A stretch of DNA of 64,000 bases from Acidaminobacterium chupaoyuni (lineage in GTDB: Bacteria; Bacillota; Clostridia; Oscillospirales; Butyricicoccaceae). The stretch lies in the NCBI GenBank assembly GCA_047936785.1, contig CP176394.1. One strand, given 5' to 3'. The notes beneath the pieces were generated by a model. The model was not told the DNA's origin and did not search any database. It was given only the letters and a program-made list of their open reading frames with translations. Below, piece after piece: positions 63,910 to 64,000 of this stretch (its first letter is position 1; every line of letters begins with the position of its first letter). The translations under genes and the position numbers were made by a program.

Positions 63910-64000
63910 GGTTCTTTCCTTTCGTTCTTTCCGCGGTGCCGCGAAAAGTTCTTTCTGCTCTTTTTCAGCGAAACGCATGCGCCCGGGCGGTGAAGCTTTT

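Overview
The window is a chromosomal segment of an endospore-forming member of the Clostridia with mid-range GC. The evidence is dipicolinate synthase genes (dpaA/dpaB), a valine T-box, strong GGAGG ribosome binding sites with several TTG starts, a 16S-Ile-Ala-23S-5S operon, and clostridial-type single-chain PurL. No species can be named from the sequence alone.

Layout. (1) 0-3.3 kb, minus strand: valS under a T-box, then folC (cut by the window edge). (2) 3.4-14.5 kb: a small membrane protein, a flippase-like polysaccharide exporter, then a compact plus-strand aromatic operon aroF-tyrA-aroB-aroA-aroC-pheA-aroE/aroK fusion-aroQ-sfsA. It is preceded by a Phe/Tyr-rich 36-codon leader peptide and a strong terminator, i.e. 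a translational attenuator. (3) 14.5-22.2 kb: accessory ground with a nitroreductase remnant, two GNAT acetyltransferases, a BvgS-like hybrid kinase, a prophage remnant (cut prohead protease plus a small toxin/immunity-like pair) and an AraC/GyrI-like regulator. (4) 22.2-28.3 kb, minus strand: a full rRNA operon with five tRNAs and three tandem strong promoters. (5) 28.3-31.1 kb, plus strand: a pair of CHR half-transporters and an amidohydrolase.

(6) 31.1-50.3 kb holds the most striking structure. The sporulation gene dpaA is split. Its 5' five-sixths lies at 49.5-50.3 kb and its last 43 codons, coupled to dpaB, lie at 31.1-31.8 kb. The two break points carry near-identical 24-bp sites (22/24 identical, palindromic arms around a C-run) in direct orientation. 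Joining them restores an in-frame DpaA of 292 residues and removes 17.7 kb. The removed segment encodes a serine recombinase, so it looks like a skin-type intervening element, excised by site-specific recombination when dipicolinate is needed. Unusually, the segment also carries the purine cluster purE-C-F-M-N-H-D-L, topB, an AbrB-family transporter and a DUF4438 gene.

(7) 50.4-64 kb: an M20 peptidase, a diacylglycerol-glucosyltransferase-like enzyme, murC, a PAS-containing hybrid kinase, a MATE efflux pump, a metallophosphoesterase, a VOC protein, a four-tRNA operon, a membrane protein, rsmE and prmA.

Starts were moved from the longest ORF to the start with a good ribosome binding site wherever one was visible; this is stated for each gene. 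Functional calls rest on motif and family recognition by eye; no database search was run.
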